Shown piece after piece: positions 5,005 through 7,195 of a stretch of DNA of 7,195 bases. Position 1 is the stretch's first letter. Each line of letters opens with the position of its first letter. Under the pieces are notes generated by a model that worked only from the letters and a program-made list of their open reading frames with translations, was not told the DNA's origin and did no database searches. A program made the translations under genes and the position numbers. The DNA comes from Cryomorphaceae bacterium (GTDB taxonomy: Bacteria > Bacteroidota > Bacteroidia > Flavobacteriales > Crocinitomicaceae). The DNA lies in assembly GCA_002683585.1 (NCBI GenBank), contig NYTQ01000065.1:1-7195 (forward strand), written 5' to 3'.

Positions 5005-7195
5005 CTAAAAATTAAGGGCAAATTTAGCGCGAATACCTAATGGTCTAGTCGTTTCGTCCAAGTAGGTCATTCTCCAGACCAAGTCCACTCTGAAAAACTT
5101 AAATAGATTCTCGATTCCTATGGTTGACTCGGCGTAAGGCACCGCATCGAATTTTTTAATAAAGTCCGGAAAGATCATGCTCGTCTCATGTCTATCACTC
5201 AAGGAGCCATAAGCCAATCTTCCTGAGGTCACGAGTCTTAGGTTTAACTTTTTCACAAGTGGAATTTTATTCATAAAAAAGCCATCCCAATGATTTTCTA
5301 GGTAAAATCCTGTATACCTATCACAAACAAATTCTAAAAAATTCAACTTATTGAAGGCAGATGTCATGAGCCAAAGTGATTGATTTCCTGGGATTGCATG
5401 GAGTATTGGGTAGGCTACATTTCCAAATACAGCACCAATATTTGCACCATATTCAATACGGCCAAGAATGCCAATTTGTGTTCTGTGTTCTATATTTAGC
5501 TCTATTTTTTGATAATTATATTCGCTTCCTAAAAGATCTTTTACCCCAAAAACACCCTGAAGGGAAATGGCCGGAAACTTAGAACGAATGCTTGTCCGAT
5601 CAAATGAACCTGAAATAAACTCTTCATCTTTCGCCCATCTTATGAGGGCCTTAAATTCTGTCGTTGTGATTTTTTGGATTGTATCAAATTCGCTGCTGGA
5701 ACTGCTGGGCCTTAGGAAATTTGCCACCCCTAGAGGATTGAACTCCTTCCATTCTGTTCCTAGAAAAAGAATAACATCTTTGCCTATGTCTTTCTCTAAA
5801 TTTATGCCAGCTTTTTTTAGAAAAGTAAGCTTATCAAAAGGAGCCGTGCTGAATAAAGTAGCAAAGGTGTTGCCTACACCGATCGCATAAGGTGAAAGAC
5901 CAATTTGCTCAATATCATAGTTGTAGTATAAAGAGAGAATCCCTCTTTTTTTAGGACTAATATTTGCGCGAAATGTGGCTCCATATTTCCATACTTTGTC
6001 TCCAAACCCATAGGCACCCTTGATGCCGAATTCAATTCTTCTTGAAAATGCATTTGAGGTTCTAATAGAAAGTGCAGTCCTGAATTTTTCAACTGGATTC
6101 GTACTAGCCAGGGAATATAAATCGCCAAGCTCAAACTTTCCGATTTGATAGAAGCCGCTTGCCGCGAGATAGGTGATATTTTTGAGTCGTTTAAAATAAG
6201 GGTTTGTATTCAGAGAGTCGATCATGTCTCCTATGCCTGCCTCTTGCGTTGAGAGTTTTATTGGCCTCAGTGCCAACCATTCTTCTTTTGATTTTTGTTT
6301 TGCTCCTTCGAGAATTTCAACGGTACTATTTGAATTATAAAACTTTTTATCTTGTTGCTCATTGATTGAAAATTCACTTCTTTGGCTTGATTTTCTGGCA
6401 AAGAATCCGCTGAGTTTCCCCCCTTTTGTAAGCTGAATGTCTGCAATTAGCTTTTCTTTGCTAAGCATCCATGTGGACTCATTGACTTGTTCGAATTCGT
6501 GAACAAAATAGAAGTCATTAACGAAATTTAAATTCACATCGGGTGATACATTTGCGCTGAATTTTTTCACAGCAAAAGTCGTGTCGTGGATCCACATTGA
6601 ACCAGAAAACGTGAGCTCTCCTTTTCGTTTTGGAATAAACTTTAGATTGTAGCACCAATGCTGGTCAATAAAACTCGAGTCTTCGAGGTAGTATTTATAG
6701 AAAAGTCTCGAGTTGTTTGCGATTGGACTGATAAAAGATTTGCCAAAAATGGTATAGATATTATCGTAAATATTCAGGTCAAGATACATATCTCCTAGAA
6801 AGGTATTTAGCTCTAGGTTTTCCACTCCAGTAGTTCGAGCAGCCTCGATGACCTCTTTTCGTTCTCGGGGTTTGTTTTTGTAGTAAAATCGTGAAATGGT
6901 CTCATTTAATATTAACGGCAAGTATTTATTTCCAGTCTCTGTGGAGTCCAAATAATTGAGTAGCACATTGAGTTTTTGTATTCTTTTGTTTTCTTCTATT
7001 TCACTGCCAATATTGTTTAAATCAAATTGAATTTTGGTATATAATTTATATGCATAGCTGTCCAGCTTTTTTTTGTCATTCTTATGCTTATTCGCAATTA
7101 AATTTCTATGCAAAACTTTAGATGGCAGCTCCTCTGGAGCTCGAACAGTCACCTCTTTAAAGTCGATATAAATGCTTTTTAGATAAACGGTAAAT
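5005..7195 (-). CDS. DUF5686 family outer-membrane beta-barrel protein, N-terminus off window
   Basis: A large Bacteroidota envelope protein of unknown function. The frame is open from the right edge (first complete codon 7194-7192) to TAG at 5007-5005, giving 729 codons. The GTG at 7152-7150 is best read as an internal valine, because in-frame residues upstream (YLKSIYIDFKEV) continue smoothly; family members usually start with a signal peptide and a carboxypeptidase-D-like domain, which would be off window. Numbering from the edge, RAPEELPSK (18-26) and KLDSYAYKLYTKIQFDL (43-59) match the family's post-CPD linker. About 165-215 (YKYYLEDSS, CYNLKFIPKRKGEL, MWIHDTTFAVKKF) resembles the LolA-like segment. 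EEWLALRPI (304-312) precedes a C-terminal barrel (about 340-729) of alternating hydrophobic strands ending in phenylalanine (KFALNF), as expected for BAM-assembled proteins. It lies 12 bp upstream of lptB. Assignment to DUF5686 is by recalled family features. Confidence 0.85.
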   Translation of the reverse strand, partial: FTVYLKSIYIDFKEVTVRAPEELPSKVLHRNLIANKHKNDKKKLDSYAYKLYTKIQFDLNNIGSEIEENKRIQKLNVLLNYLDSTETGNKYLPLILNETISRFYYKNKPRERKEVIEAARTTGVENLELNTFLGDMYLDLNIYDNIYTIFGKSFISPIANNSRLFYKYYLEDSSFIDQHWCYNLKFIPKRKGELTFSGSMWIHDTTFAVKKFSANVSPDVNLNFVNDFYFVHEFEQVNESTWMLSKEKLIADIQLTKGGKLSGFFARKSSQRSEFSINEQQDKKFYNSNSTVEILEGAKQKSKEEWLALRPIKLSTQEAGIGDMIDSLNTNPYFKRLKNITYLAASGFYQIGKFELGDLYSLASTNPVEKFRTALSIRTSNAFSRRIEFGIKGAYGFGDKVWKYGATFRANISPKKRGILSLYYNYDIEQIGLSPYAIGVGNTFATLFSTAPFDKLTFLKKAGINLEKDIGKDVILFLGTEWKEFNPLGVANFLRPSSSSSEFDTIQKITTTEFKALIRWAKDEEFISGSFDRTSIRSKFPAISLQGVFGVKDLLGSEYNYQKIELNIEHRTQIGILGRIEYGANIGAVFGNVAYPILHAIPGNQSLWLMTSAFNKLNFLEFVCDRYTGFYLENHWDGFFMNKIPLVKKLNLRLVTSGRLAYGSLSDRHETSMIFPDFIKKFDAVPYAESTIGIENLFKFFRVDLVWRMTYLDETTRPLGIRAKFALNF

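Noticed and set aside
5567..6134. Open frames on both strands inside the DUF5686 barrel region (5567-5890 plus, 5874-6134 minus)
   Set aside because: Both are shadows of the long barrel-coding frame, with no start signals or domain features.
1..7195. A new defence, mobile or biosynthetic system
   Set aside because: Every large frame belongs to a recognisable chromosomal family; I saw no integrase, transposase, toxin-antitoxin pair, direct-repeat array or compositional break.

Overview
The window comes from an AT-rich member of the Bacteroidota, probably Flavobacteriales or a close relative. Three things point there: a PKD-repeat surface protein ending in a gliding-motility-associated (CHU_C type, TIGR04131) type IX secretion domain; a DUF5686 outer-membrane barrel protein; and TAnnTTTG promoter boxes close to start codons with no clear Shine-Dalgarno sequence. 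The sequence is almost fully coding, and no mobile element, CRISPR array, tRNA or rRNA is visible.

Layout. Positions 1-634 (minus) hold the N-terminal 211 codons of a dihydrolipoyl dehydrogenase (lpdA) that runs off the left edge. A 136-bp divergent intergenic region (635-770) carries a TAnnTTTG box facing each way. On the plus strand follow a 266-aa YeeZ-like atypical short-chain dehydrogenase/reductase (SDR) protein (771-1571) and, 23 bp later, an 888-aa secreted multi-PKD protein (1595-4261). That gene meets lptB (4258-4992, minus) tail to tail, the two stop codons sharing the tetranucleotide TTAA. lptB lies 12 bp downstream of a DUF5686 gene (5005 to the right edge, minus). The DUF5686 frame stays open to the last base, so its true start is outside the window and the GTG at 7152-7150 is an internal valine.

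How the genes fit together. lpdA is central metabolism. DUF5686-lptB looks like a two-gene cell-envelope transcription unit, with an outer-membrane barrel followed by the cytoplasmic ATPase of lipopolysaccharide export. The PKD protein is a probable type IX secretion (T9SS) client displayed on or released from the cell surface. The most distinctive structure is inside it: two alternating kinds of PKD-like repeat (A-B-A-B-A plus a divergent sixth), a 168-residue super-period, and one cysteine pair in every repeat at nearly fixed spacing. No convincingly new multi-gene system is visible; the gene order reads as ordinary Bacteroidota chromosome.
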